A DNA stretch of 32,014 nucleotides from Rhodothermaceae bacterium Tc-Br11_B2g6_7 (GCA_001564055.1 LKNB01000032.1:1-32014); one strand, 5' to 3'; counted from the first letter of the stretch, positions 1 to 6,336 are shown. Program-made: numbers and translations. Notes: generated by a model not told the origin, from the sequence alone.

Positions 1-214
1 ATCTTGGGCGTGGAGCGGTTTGAGAGTGGGAGAGATGGGGAGACGGTGAACCGGAGTGCGATTCGCGTTGTCCGCTGTGGCGTAGTATGCGTACCGGTCG
101 TAGGGTTGGACCTATAGAGATTCATGTGTGCGTAGCACCCTTACAGGATCTGCAATCTATACACTATCTTTCATCGGTTGGCTTCGAGCCGGGCTTTGCG
201 AGATACCAGATAAG
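1..214. other. Noncoding left edge
   Basis: I see no supportable gene here. An open frame enters the DUF433 gene from position 128, but its extra N-terminal residues do not resemble the family, so the region is treated as leader and promoter DNA. A short inverted repeat (GGCT TCG AGCC) lies about 30 bases before the antitoxin start. Confidence 0.5.
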
Positions 215-448
215 ATGATGGCGAAGAAAGACGAATTTGATCAGATCGAAATCAATCCGGCTGTCTTGGGAGGGCAGCCTGTCATCAAAGGAACGTGTGT
301 GGCCGTCTACATGATCGTCGATGCAATCGCCGATGGTGATACTGCGGATGACATACTGGAAGCGTATCCATTTCTTACGAAAGAGGCCGTTCATCAAGCC
401 CTTCGTTTTGCCTCGCGGGCCAGTCGGGTAGGACTTGAGGAGGTCTAA
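215..448 (+). CDS. DUF433 family antitoxin-like protein (copy 1)
   Basis: A 77-residue protein of the DUF433 family, small helical proteins usually paired with a DUF5615 PIN-like toxin and thought to act as its antitoxin. The hallmark is the segment after residue 18: GGQPVIKGT, then VDAIADGDTADDILEAYP and a helix LTKEAVHQALRFA. The start was set at the ATG-ATG pair at 215/218, where family similarity begins. Its TAA overlaps the ATG of the next frame (TAATG), the tight coupling typical of TA pairs, but that partner is truncated, so this gene looks orphaned. The second DUF433 gene at 5681 has the same layout with an intact partner. Family assignment is firm; the antitoxin role is inferred from family and context. 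Confidence 0.85.
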   Translation: MMAKKDEFDQIEINPAVLGGQPVIKGTCVAVYMIVDAIADGDTADDILEAYPFLTKEAVHQALRFASRASRVGLEEV

Positions 449-522
449 TGCCTGCGTTCCTGATTGATGAGAACCTGTCCGAGCGCGTTGTTGGATGCGC
501 GTGTAGCTCACGCCGGCCTTAG
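448..522 (+). pseudogene. DUF5615 PIN-like toxin, 5' remnant
   Basis: The frame starts at the ATG overlapping the DUF433 stop and reads MPAFLIDENLSERVV. This matches the opening of DUF5615 proteins (compare MRLLADECCDTDLVNAL in the intact copy at 5914), including the first metal-binding Asp. After about 15 codons the similarity stops and the frame ends at TAG 520-522. A full-length member is about 110-120 residues, so most of the toxin is gone. The DNA that follows is a composite repeat, suggesting that an insertion or repeat-mediated deletion removed the toxin body. Confidence 0.65.
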
Positions 523-529
523 AAAACGG

Positions 530-726
530 TCCGTCTCGGACGCGGAGCGAACGGAGCGTTCAGAAAGGAATACTGTTTGAGCCGACGAAGGAGGCGAGTT
601 TATTCCTTTTCGCGCAGTGAGTGGAGCGTCAGGCCCGTTTTCTTCAGCCTTGATCTTTTTGGTTCGTTTTGGATCAAGCCAAAACGAACGTACCAAAGCG
701 GGAGAGTGACGCCCAACATCCGAGCG
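530..726 (+). repeat. Composite intergenic repeat with strong palindrome
   Basis: Noncoding DNA after the broken toxin. Its clearest element is a hairpin: TTCGTTTTGG (663-672), loop ATCAAG, CCAAAACGAA (679-688), extended by TTGG 659-662 pairing with CCAA 693-696 across a bulge. The word CTTCAGCCTT at 642-651 recurs at 5302-5311 next to another repeat copy. From memory, similar palindromic intergenic sequences occur in many Bacteroidota genomes; this could not be checked. Confidence 0.5.
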
Positions 727-795
727 TAAGCAGAAAGCCAAAGTGCTACGTATTTACGAGGCTCGGCAGGGGTGAGGGATGGGCGTGGCGGCTCG
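727..795 (+). repeat. ~69-bp dispersed module, copy 1
   Basis: Starts TAAGCAGAAAGCCAAAG and continues with CTACG, then GGCTCGGCA and GTGAGG. The same module, with a few substitutions, is at 5505-5573. Here it lies just before hairpin repeat copy A; at the other locus it lies just after copy E. Confidence 0.7.
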
Positions 796-809
796 TTGTG
801 GTCCGGCTT

Positions 810-975
810 TCTCGCGCCGATGCGCTGCGTCGGCGCACCCAGAAGGACGGTCCTCCGTCCATTGTTGTGGTATGCGCATTGATGAGCGGACCATTTCCTG
901 TCTTCCGCAGCTGGACGAATCCTCACACGCCGAGCGTACGGGCCATGCGCTCCCAGGCGGCGCAGGGGAGCGAGA
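810..975 (+). repeat. Hairpin-rich ~166-bp repeat, copy A
   Basis: Bounded by TCTCGC at the left and GCGAGA at the right, a 6-bp terminal inverted repeat. Hairpins inside: GCCGATGC/GCGTCGGC with a 3-base loop (one G-T pair), GGACGG-TCCT-CCGTCC, a degenerate CACACGC/GCGTACG arm pair, and CGCTCCC/GGGAGCG near the right end. Six other copies in this window share the order and orientation. No target-site duplication is evident. Although open in some frames, copies differ by indels, so it is not coding. Confidence 0.85.
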
Positions 976-1087
976 GGACACGCCACCGACCCGCCGATTG
1001 ATATTCTGAAATCAGTAGCAGGAGCATGCTCTGGCAGGTCCGTGAGGAGCAAGGCAAAGAGATGATGGAACTGGCATTGCCATTACG

Positions 1088-1113
1088 ATGTCATTATTGC
1101 CACTGAATGACAT
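1088..1113 (+). promoter_or_regulatory. Inverted-repeat operator candidate for AbrB/VapC pair
   Basis: ATGTCATT (1088-1095) and AATGACAT (1106-1113) form a perfect 8-bp inverted repeat with a 10-base spacer, ending 32 bases before the antitoxin ATG. AbrB/MazE-type antitoxins commonly autorepress from such sites; binding here is inferred. Confidence 0.5.
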
Positions 1114-1145
1114 GACAGGTAAACTATGGCAGCAAAGGGGTGCCC

Positions 1146-1412
1146 ATGGATCTGACGATCGACAAGTTCGGCCGCGTGGTGATTCCCAAGAAAATCCGGG
1201 ATCGGCTCGGGCTGGAGCCTGGGTCAACACTCCGGCTTGATATTTCGCGCGAGGCGGAAGGCGAAAAGCTTTCGCTGCGGCCCATTCGAAAGGAAGACGC
1301 GCTTCAGCGAAAAGGCCGGTTGCTCGTTCATACGGGCGAACTGAGAGACGAGGCCACCGAATGTGTTGCGCGGGATCGGAAACGTCGTGACCAAAAGCTG
1401 ATGGGTCGATAG
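1146..1412 (+). CDS. AbrB/MazE-family antitoxin (VapB-like)
   Basis: An 88-residue protein with an N-terminal SpoVT-AbrB swapped-hairpin DNA-binding domain: MDLTIDKFGRVVIPKKIRD followed by LGLEPGSTLRLDI, the classic order of this fold, with a charged C-terminal tail that probably wraps the toxin. The ATG at 1146 is preferred over the GTG at 1140 because AAAGGGG lies just upstream and the domain begins there. The stop is 5 bases before the VapC start, so the two form an operon. An 8-bp inverted repeat upstream is a plausible autoregulatory site. As the DNA-binding partner of a PIN toxin it should both neutralise VapC and repress the operon; this is family knowledge, not shown here. Confidence 0.88.
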   Translation: MDLTIDKFGRVVIPKKIRDRLGLEPGSTLRLDISREAEGEKLSLRPIRKEDALQRKGRLLVHTGELRDEATECVARDRKRRDQKLMGR

Positions 1413-1417
1413 ATGCC

Positions 1418-1891
1418 ATGGCTGTTACACTCGCCCACGGTTCCGAGGAGCCTCCGCTCCGCGTGCTGTTCGATACGTCGGTTCTCCTGCCGGCACTGAT
1501 CCTAAACCACCCCCGCCACGCTGATGCGTCGTCCCGGTTGGATGCCACGCATGCGGGTCGTGTGCAGCTCGTACTGTGTACCCACGCGATTGCCGAACTG
1601 TACAGTACGCTCACGGGACTTCCAATCGCTCCCCGGATACAGCCCGCGCAGGCCGAGCAGCTAATGGAGGAGAATATTCTGGCACATGCTGAGCTCGTGG
1701 CGCTCACTGCAGAAGATTATCGCCAGGTCGTCGGTAGGCAGGCCACACAAAACCTTGCCGGGGGTGTTATCTACGACGCCTTGCATGTTCAGGCGGCAAT
1801 GAATGCAGATGTCGATCGCTTGTGGACGCTGAATGTAGCGGACTTCGAACGCGTCTGGCCCGACCACGGTGGGGTCATTGAGGGAATCTAA
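1418..1891 (+). CDS. PIN-domain toxin (VapC-like RNase)
   Basis: A 157-residue PIN-domain protein, predicted Mg-dependent endoribonuclease toxin. The acidic residues expected of the active site are present: D19 in LFDTSVLL, E60 in HAIAELYST, D120 in VIYDALHVQAA and D142 in LNVADF. The strand-helix order and length fit a complete PIN domain. The first ~14 residues are not conserved in character, so translation could start later, but no better in-frame start was found. It sits 5 bases after its AbrB-type antitoxin and 17 bases before hairpin repeat copy B. This is the only TA pair in the first 4 kb that looks complete. Cellular target is unknown; VapC enzymes usually cut tRNA or rRNA. Confidence 0.87.
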   Translation: MAVTLAHGSEEPPLRVLFDTSVLLPALILNHPRHADASSRLDATHAGRVQLVLCTHAIAELYSTLTGLPIAPRIQPAQAEQLMEENILAHAELVALTAEDYRQVVGRQATQNLAGGVIYDALHVQAAMNADVDRLWTLNVADFERVWPDHGGVIEGI

Positions 1892-1908
1892 CGGTTTCAA
1901 GCGACATT

Positions 1909-2072
1909 TCTCGCGCCGATGCGCTGCGTCGGCGGGCACAGCAGACGGTCCTCCGTCCGTTGCTGGGCATGCGGATTGACGTGTAGTTCACTTCCCGTCC
2001 CCCGCAGCAGGACAAACCCTCCCACGCAGAGCATGCGGGCCATGCGCTCCCACGCGGCGCAGGGGAGCGAGA
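1909..2072 (+). repeat. Hairpin-rich repeat, copy B
   Basis: Same ends (TCTCGC...GCGAGA) and same hairpin order as the other copies, starting 17 bases after the VapC stop. The second hairpin has one stem change (AGACGG for GGACGG), and several small differences relative to copy A shift the reading frame. Confidence 0.83.
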
Positions 2073-2367
2073 GAAAAGAGTGGAGCAATGTTGAAGATCC
2101 TTGGTTATAGTGGATAATGTGCACGTGATTACTCCACCGCTGTAGCTGGTGCGCAGTACGTGTTTAGAGTCTACTCCTAAATCCTCTGCACGCCGCGAGC
2201 GGCACCCCAAGGGCACCTCCTTCGGGCGCTGCAAGCTCCGATGACTGCGTTGTGCTGCATTCGCACGCCTTGTCCTCGGGTCTTTCGCTCGCTCTCGCTC
2301 TGCACCTATGTTTTTGGGGTAGGCTCTTCGTTTCAACCTAAGGTCTCTCCTTCCACGTTTTTACGCC
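2073..2367. other. Noncoding stretch before UPF0175
   Basis: No gene is supportable. The right half (about 2180-2330) has the texture of a dispersed repeat, rich in short inverted words such as CACCCCAAGGGCACC and a CTCGCTCTCGCTC run, but no second copy is in this window. No convincing inverted repeat was found directly before the UPF0175 start. Confidence 0.4.
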
Positions 2368-2631
2368 ATGCCAGGGTCTCCATCTATATCACTTGACATT
2401 CCGCGTGAGGTGCTTCATGCCACGCGCATGACGCCGGAGGAGCTGCGGCGAGAGTTGGCGCTTCATCTTTTTGAACAGGGCAAGCTGTCGTTCGGTAAAG
2501 CGCGGGAGCTGTCAGAGCTCTCCGTCGTGGAGTTTCAGCAACTGCTGGGGAGCAGAGGTATTCCTGTCCACTATGATGTGGAGGCCTATGAAGAAGACCG
2601 TGCGACGCTGAAGCGGCTGGGGCGGCTGTGA
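2368..2631 (+). CDS. UPF0175 family antitoxin-like protein
   Basis: An 87-residue UPF0175 protein. The recognisable core is SLDIPREVL, then ELRRELALHLFEQGKLSFGKARELSELSVVEFQQLL, and the near-universal ending GIPVHYDVEAYEEDRATL. Members are usually encoded directly upstream of a DUF3368 PIN protein and are regarded as its antitoxin. Here the stop TGA overlaps a GTG (2628-2630) that would open a partner as GTG AGT ATT, yet copy C begins at the very next base (2637). A C-terminal scrap of a DUF3368 protein is found 1.2 kb downstream. The gene therefore appears to be an orphan antitoxin. Family call is strong; function is inferred. Confidence 0.85.
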   Translation: MPGSPSISLDIPREVLHATRMTPEELRRELALHLFEQGKLSFGKARELSELSVVEFQQLLGSRGIPVHYDVEAYEEDRATLKRLGRL

Positions 2632-2636
2632 GTATT

Positions 2637-2802
2637 TCTCGCGCCGATGCTCTGCGTCGGCGCCCACGGCTGGACGGTCCGCCGTCCATTGGTGGGGTAT
2701 GCGAATTGATGGATGATCCATTGTCCATCTTCCCCGGCTGAACGAATCCTCGCCCGCTGAACGTGCGGGCCACGCGCTCCAAGGCGGAGCAGGGGAGCGA
2801 GA
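2637..2802 (+). repeat. Hairpin-rich repeat, copy C
   Basis: Begins 5 bases after the UPF0175 stop. The second hairpin reads GGACGG-TCCG-CCGTCC: the stem is kept and the loop differs from TCCT, which supports selection or copying of structure. The first hairpin has loop TCT instead of GCT with the stem unchanged. Confidence 0.83.
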
Positions 2803-2857
2803 GAAAAAGCGGTCCGCGTTGATGCGCCCTGAGCGTATGGAACCTTACGTTTGCTGC

Positions 2858-2885
2858 AATGATGTAAGATTATATGAACATCATT
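2858..2885 (+). promoter_or_regulatory. Inverted-repeat operator candidate enclosing TTATAT
   Basis: AATGATGT (2858-2865) and ACATCATT (2878-2885) are a perfect 8-bp inverted repeat with a 12-base spacer containing TTATAT, a possible -10 element. It ends 18 bases before the ATG chosen for the antitoxin and covers the alternative upstream ATG at 2874, which argues against that start. Confidence 0.5.
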
Positions 2886-2903
2886 AATGAACGGGGGGTG
2901 TTT

Positions 2904-3158
2904 ATGGAAGCGGTCGAATTTACAGCCACCATTCGTGAAGGACGAATCGAGATACCACAGGAGTATCGGGGCCGTCTTGGTGAGCACGTTCGCATTATTA
3001 TCCTCTCGCAAGAAACATCGCGCACTGAGGGGCGGGCGAGCACTATTCCGCATGCTTTAAAGGGGCGCCCTGACATGTTGGATCAGCTATTGGAGCATCC
3101 TCGTCGTGTTGAGGGATTTACGCCGTTAAAACGAGATCAGATCTATGAGCGAGACTGA
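2904..3158 (+). CDS. AbrB-like antitoxin of PIN module
   Basis: An 84-residue protein beginning MEAVEFTATIREGRIEIP, followed by EYRGRLGEHVRIIIL. The pattern of short strand, turn, IP, helix and VRIIIL strand fits the SpoVT-AbrB-like antitoxins found upstream of PIN toxins. The start at 2904 is preferred to 2874: a GGGGGG run lies 5 bases upstream, the domain begins at once, and the longer form would put coding sequence through a perfect inverted repeat. It overlaps the following PIN reading frame by 14 bases, which implies coupled translation. Its partner is frameshifted, so the antitoxin may no longer have a working toxin. The exact subfamily is uncertain. Confidence 0.75.
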   Translation: MEAVEFTATIREGRIEIPQEYRGRLGEHVRIIILSQETSRTEGRASTIPHALKGRPDMLDQLLEHPRRVEGFTPLKRDQIYERD

Positions 3159-3568
3159 CGTAGCCCCGCGTTTCGTGGATTCGAATGTGTGGCTGTATCC
3201 GCTCATTGAAGGCCAGGACGAGCAGAAGTCCAATATTGCCCGTGCCCTGATTAAAGAACGGGAGCCGGTTGTCAGCAGTCAGGTCGTCAACGAGGTGTGT
3301 GAATCTGCTCAGAAAGCGTGTGTTTACAGAGCGGGAGGTCCGTGAACTTGTGACGGCCTTTTATCACCGTTACCCTGTTTTGCTGTTGCAGTTGGAGACC
3401 CTATCGATTGCTTCGCGGCTTCGCGAAGCATATTCCTTCTCCTTTTGGGACAGCATTATTGTAGCAGCAGCGCTGGAATCTGACGTGTCGATGCTTTATT
3501 CCGAGGACATGCACGACGGATTGGAGGTGGAAGGCCGGCTTACGATTGTGAACCCGTTCACCAGGTAG
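3145..3568 (+). pseudogene. PIN-domain toxin (VapC-like) with frameshift
   Basis: Two overlapping frames together give one full PIN domain of about 141 residues. The first frame encodes the start, with D12 in FVDSNVWLYPL and the Glu of VVNEV. The second supplies LLRKRVFTEREVRELV, the third acid in FSFWDSIIVAAALE and the YSEDMHDG Asp. The join falls at a GTGTGT tract (3295-3300): adding one GT unit restores a continuous frame through VVNEVCVNLLRK. All four acidic positions survive, so the lesion looks recent, or it could be phase-variable slippage. As read, the product would stop at 66 residues. A base-calling error at this dinucleotide run is the main alternative. Confidence 0.78.
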
Positions 3569-3683
3569 TTGCGCAGCAATTTCATCACTTGGTTTGTGCG
3601 CGTATTCAGGCTGGCGCCTACGGGAGCACGCCACTGATCCGCGATGGCGAAATCGACGCGACCGTCGTGGTGCACCCGGGCGA
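3569..3683. other. Unassigned fragment before copy D
   Basis: Open in both strands over about 100 bases. The minus reading contains RVHHDGRVDFAIADQW and the plus reading GEIDATVVVHPGDG. I recognise neither as a family. It may be the scar of a lost gene, since it sits between a broken toxin and a truncated repeat. Confidence 0.25.
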
Positions 3684-3828
3684 CGGCGCCCACAGCAGGA
3701 CGGTCTACCGTCCAGTGTTGGGGTATGCACACTGATATGTGGTTCATTTTGCATCTTCTCCGGCTGAACGAATCCTCGCACGCAGAGCGTGCGGGCCATG
3801 CGCTCCCACGCGGAGCATGGGAGCGAGA
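3684..3828 (+). repeat. Hairpin-rich repeat, copy D (left end missing)
   Basis: Similarity begins at CGGCGCCCAC, so the left terminal repeat and most of hairpin 1 are lost. The remaining hairpins are among the best paired: GGACGG-TCTA-CCGTCC (loop changed), CGCACGC-AGA-GCGTGCG, and CGCTCCCA/TGGGAGCG. It ends GCGAGA, and a DUF3368 reading frame resumes two bases later. Confidence 0.8.
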
Positions 3829-3830
3829 GG

Positions 3831-3938
3831 CATCTAAATGCGGTTCGCCTGCAGCTCGACAGGCTACGTCAGGAGGCCGGATTTTACATCAGCGATGCGC
3901 TGTACCAGCGAGTGATCACTGACGAAGGGGAAAAGTAG
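3831..3938 (+). pseudogene. DUF3368 PIN toxin, C-terminal remnant
   Basis: The 35 codons before TAG 3936-3938 read LDRLRQEAGFYISDALY then QRVITDEGEK, which closely matches how many DUF3368 PIN-domain proteins end. No start and no N-terminal PIN residues precede it; copy D abuts it. Because UPF0175 genes are normally followed by DUF3368, this may be the tail of the partner lost from the UPF0175 gene at 2368, displaced by the intervening TA module and repeats. That link is inference. Confidence 0.6.
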
Positions 3939-4181
3939 ACCCACCGAACAGTGCTCGTGACGCCCACACCGGCAAGGTCTGCTTTGAGATGACGCCCAAG
4001 AGGAACGATCATTCGCCTGGTGCGACACGTCGGGAGAAGGCGGAGGAGGATCAATTTTCCACTGGTTATCATTCCGTTCCGGTCACGGCGTGCGAGAGGG
4101 CGAGCGCGAGGTTGGCGAGATCCTTGTACGTGACCATGCACCGTGACACGACGCGTATAATTCCACCAGTTCAACATAGCT
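3939..4181. other. Intergenic leader of the epimerase
   Basis: No gene supported. A perfect TATAAT is at 4156-4161, 20 bases before the epimerase ATG, but no -35 box at normal spacing was found and such boxes are not the main promoter type in Bacteroidota. A 22-codon minus frame at about 4072-4137 was considered and dropped. Confidence 0.35.
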
Positions 4182-5177
4182 ATGCACATCCTCATCACCG
4201 GAGGCGCCGGGTTCATCGGCGGTCATCTCTGCCGACGTTTGTTAAACGATGGACATGTGGTGTCGGCGGTCGATAACTTCGACCCGTACTACGAGCGCTC
4301 CATCAAGGAGGAGGGCATTGCCGACCTCCGGCCGCGGGAGGACTTCCATTTTTACGAGCAGGACATCAACAACACGGGCTTCCTACGCAGCGTGCTCACG
4401 GGGCAGTCGATTGACGCCATCATCCACCTGGCTGCCAAAGCGGGGGTGCGGGCATCGATCGAGAATCCGGTGGGGTGCGCGCACTTCAACATTACGGGCA
4501 CGCAGTCGATGCTGGAGTTTGCCCGGCAGATGGATATCAAGACGTTCCTCTTTGGCTCCTCCTCATCGGTGTACGGCAACAACGACATCGTGCCGTTTTC
4601 CGAGGAGCACGCGGTGCATCATCCAATCTCGCCCTACGCGGCATCGAAGCGGTCGGGTGAGCTACTGGCGCACACGTACCATCACCTGTACGACATGTCG
4701 GTGCACTGCCTGCGGTTCTTCACCGTGTACGGCCCGCGCCAGCGCCCGGACCTGGCGATTCACAAGTTTGCCCGGCAGCTGCTCTCCGGCGAGCCCATCA
4801 CCATGTACGGCGACGGCACCACGAGTCGCGACTACACCTTTGTGGATGACATCGTAGACGGGGTGGTGCGGAGCCTGCAGCGGGCCCACGCGCTCGAAAC
4901 GCCCGAGTATGAGATCATTAACCTCGGCGGCTCGGAAACCACGCAGCTCCGCGACCTGATCGTGGGGATTGGGGACGCGGTGGGCATCGAACCGGAGATC
5001 CAGCGGCTCCCGATGCAGCCGGGCGACGTAAAACGCACGTACGCCGACATCAGCCACGCGCAGCAGCTCCTCGGCTACGATCCGCAGACGCCCATCGACG
5101 AGGGGTTGCGGGTGTTTGGGGCGTGGGTGAAGGCCTACTATGCGGAGCGGCCGTTGGAGGTGGAGCGGCGTGCTTGA
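4182..5177 (+). CDS. NAD-dependent epimerase, UDP-glucuronate 4-epimerase-like
   Basis: A 331-residue extended short-chain dehydrogenase/reductase. The NAD-binding GGAGFIG is at residues 7-13, with D31 placed to bind the adenosine ribose. Active-site elements are GSSSSVYG (125-132) and Y152-x3-K156 in SPYAASK. The substrate-side motif [14 protein letters not shown] (179-192) is characteristic of UDP-glucuronate 4-epimerases, which convert UDP-glucuronate to UDP-galacturonate for surface polysaccharide; UDP-glucose 4-epimerase activity cannot be excluded. Length is normal for the family. It shares strand with the capsule genes that begin at 7209 but is cut off from them by 2 kb of repeats and a TA pair, which suggests that block was inserted into the cluster. 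Confidence 0.85.
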   Translation: MHILITGGAGFIGGHLCRRLLNDGHVVSAVDNFDPYYERSIKEEGIADLRPREDFHFYEQDINNTGFLRSVLTGQSIDAIIHLAAKAGVRASIENPVGCAHFNITGTQSMLEFARQMDIKTFLFGSSSSVYGNNDIVPFSEEHAVHHPISPYAASKRSGELLAHTYHHLYDMSVHCLRFFTVYGPRQRPDLAIHKFARQLLSGEPITMYGDGTTSRDYTFVDDIVDGVVRSLQRAHALETPEYEIINLGGSETTQLRDLIVGIGDAVGIEPEIQRLPMQPGDVKRTYADISHAQQLLGYDPQTPIDEGLRVFGAWVKAYYAERPLEVERRA

Positions 5178-5314
5178 TCGGGTTTGGGAGTGGTTTGCGT
5201 TGCGTATGGGAGTCTGGGGGTGTGGGAGTTTGGCGGTTCTTCAGTTGGGAAATGAGGAATCGAGGAGGAGAGGAATCGAGAAAAGGAGCAGGGGCAGTTG
5301 TCTTCAGCCTTCTT

Positions 5315-5479
5315 TCTCGCGCCGATGCTCTGCGTCGGCGCGCACAGAAGGACGGTCCTCCGTCCATTGTCAGGGATGTGAATTGACGGGTGGTTCATTT
5401 CCCGTCTTCCGCAGCTGGACGAATCCTCACATGCAGAGCGTGCGGGCCATGCGCTCCCAGGCGGCGCAGGGGAGCGAGA
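5315..5479 (+). repeat. Hairpin-rich repeat, copy E
   Basis: Full-length copy 137 bases after the epimerase stop, the only copy clearly behind a non-TA gene. It is preceded by CTTCAGCCTT and followed by the 69-bp module at 5505, both of which flank different DNA at the first locus; copy E may have inserted into that composite repeat. Confidence 0.83.
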
Positions 5480-5504
5480 GAAAATGTCGCCCGTCGTCCA
5501 GGGA

Positions 5505-5573
5505 TAAGCAGAAAGCCAAAGGGCTACGGCTTTATGCGGCTCGGCAAGAGTGAGGTATGGACGTGGCCGAGCC
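5505..5573 (+). repeat. ~69-bp dispersed module, copy 2
   Basis: Second copy of the module at 727-795, sharing TAAGCAGAAAGCCAAAG, GGCTCGGCA and GTGAGG in the same spacing and orientation. It sits 25 bases after copy E instead of before a copy. Confidence 0.7.
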
Positions 5574-5631
5574 GTGTAGCGCAGTTCCTCCTGAAACGGG
5601 GCTTTTTCGAAGTCGTACCACTGCTACAACG

Positions 5632-5651
5632 CGCGGTAGCAAATTACTGTC
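5632..5651 (+). promoter_or_regulatory. Short inverted repeat before DUF433 copy 2
   Basis: TGCTAC and GTAGCA form a perfect 6-bp inverted repeat with an 8-base spacer, ending 29 bases before the DUF433 ATG. It could be an operator; at this length a chance match is possible. Confidence 0.3.
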
Positions 5652-5680
5652 TCGGTGACCACATCCAGAGAAATGCAGCC

Positions 5681-5917
5681 ATGACCCACGAGCGTATTGT
5701 GATGGAGCCGGACATTATGTTCGGCAAGCCTACGATCAAAGGTACACGCATCACCGTAGAGCACATCTTGCGCAAGCTTGCCGCGGGGATGAGTATCCAG
5801 CAAATCTTAGCGGATCATCCGCATCTCTCGAAGGAGGACATCTACGCAGCCGCAGGATTTGCTGCCGATTACATGGGGCAGGAAGAGATCGTCCTGGCCA
5901 GCGGAGATGTGCCGTGA
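5681..5917 (+). CDS. DUF433 family antitoxin-like protein (copy 2)
   Basis: A 78-residue DUF433 protein beginning MTHERIVMEPDIMFGKPTIKGT, then RITVEHILRKLAAGMSIQQILADHPHLSKEDIYAAAGFA, which covers the whole family core. The start at 5681 was chosen because upstream in-frame residues come from the repeat and look random. Its stop overlaps the next start (GTGA), as in copy 1. Only the family core is shared with the first DUF433 protein; most other positions differ, so the two modules are independent members of the family rather than a recent duplication. It is predicted to neutralise the downstream DUF5615 protein. Confidence 0.87.
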   Translation: MTHERIVMEPDIMFGKPTIKGTRITVEHILRKLAAGMSIQQILADHPHLSKEDIYAAAGFAADYMGQEEIVLASGDVP

Positions 5918-6270
5918 GACTTTTAGCCGATGAGTGCTGTGATACTGATCTGGTAAACGCCCTTCGTGCGGATGACTACGACGTGAGTTATGTGATGGAG
6001 ACGTTGCGGGGGGCTTCTGATACGGAAGTGTTGCGCACCGCCTTCGACGAAAACCGCATCGTGCTTACTGAGGATAAGGATTTTGGTGAGCTGATCTACC
6101 GGTTGCGCCGCCCAGTTCATGGCATTGTTCTCCTGCGTTTTGCAATGGATGAGCGAGCGCTAAAAGTGCCGCGTCTGCGGAGGTTACTGGCACGCGAGGG
6201 GCACCGGTTGGAAGGGGCATTCACCGTACGGGAAGCTGATAAGGCACGGATTCGGCCTTTGCATTGGTGA
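5914..6270 (+). CDS. DUF5615 family PIN-like toxin
   Basis: A 118-residue protein starting at GTG 5914, which overlaps the DUF433 stop. PIN-like features are in order: D6 and E7 in MRLLADECCDTDL, then VVTED-type acids in RIVLTEDKDFGELIY (about residues 48-62), and the HGIVLLRF strand typical of DUF5615. The length is normal and the frame is intact. The family is a compact PIN-like RNase fold, usually encoded behind DUF433, and is regarded as a toxin; the target is unknown. It ends 66 bases before copy F. Confidence 0.85.
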   Translation: MRLLADECCDTDLVNALRADDYDVSYVMETLRGASDTEVLRTAFDENRIVLTEDKDFGELIYRLRRPVHGIVLLRFAMDERALKVPRLRRLLAREGHRLEGAFTVREADKARIRPLHW

Positions 6271-6336
6271 CTGATACGGCACCTTATGCTCTGCGTGCCT
6301 GAGGATGGCTGCCGTGTCACGGTCGCCGACAATTTG

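Noticed and set aside
779..1009. Open frames running through the hairpin repeat on both strands, giving similar protein-like translations at several copies
   Set aside because: The repeated DNA causes the similarity. Small indels between copies (for example in B and F) shift the frame, which a coding sequence would not tolerate. Databases may list these as hypothetical proteins.
810..2802. Target-site duplications flanking repeat copies
   Set aside because: Flanks of A, B, C, E, F and G were compared by eye and share no matching words beyond T-rich left and A-rich right bases that belong to the repeat end.
3569..3683. Remnant of a named gene between the broken PIN toxin and copy D
   Set aside because: Both strands are open and have protein-like stretches, but I could not match either to a family, so no function is assigned.
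4072..4137. 22-codon minus-strand frame beginning MVTYKDLANLALAL
   Set aside because: Too short, unrecognised and unsupported by context; could be a scrap of a lost gene but there is no evidence beyond the frame.
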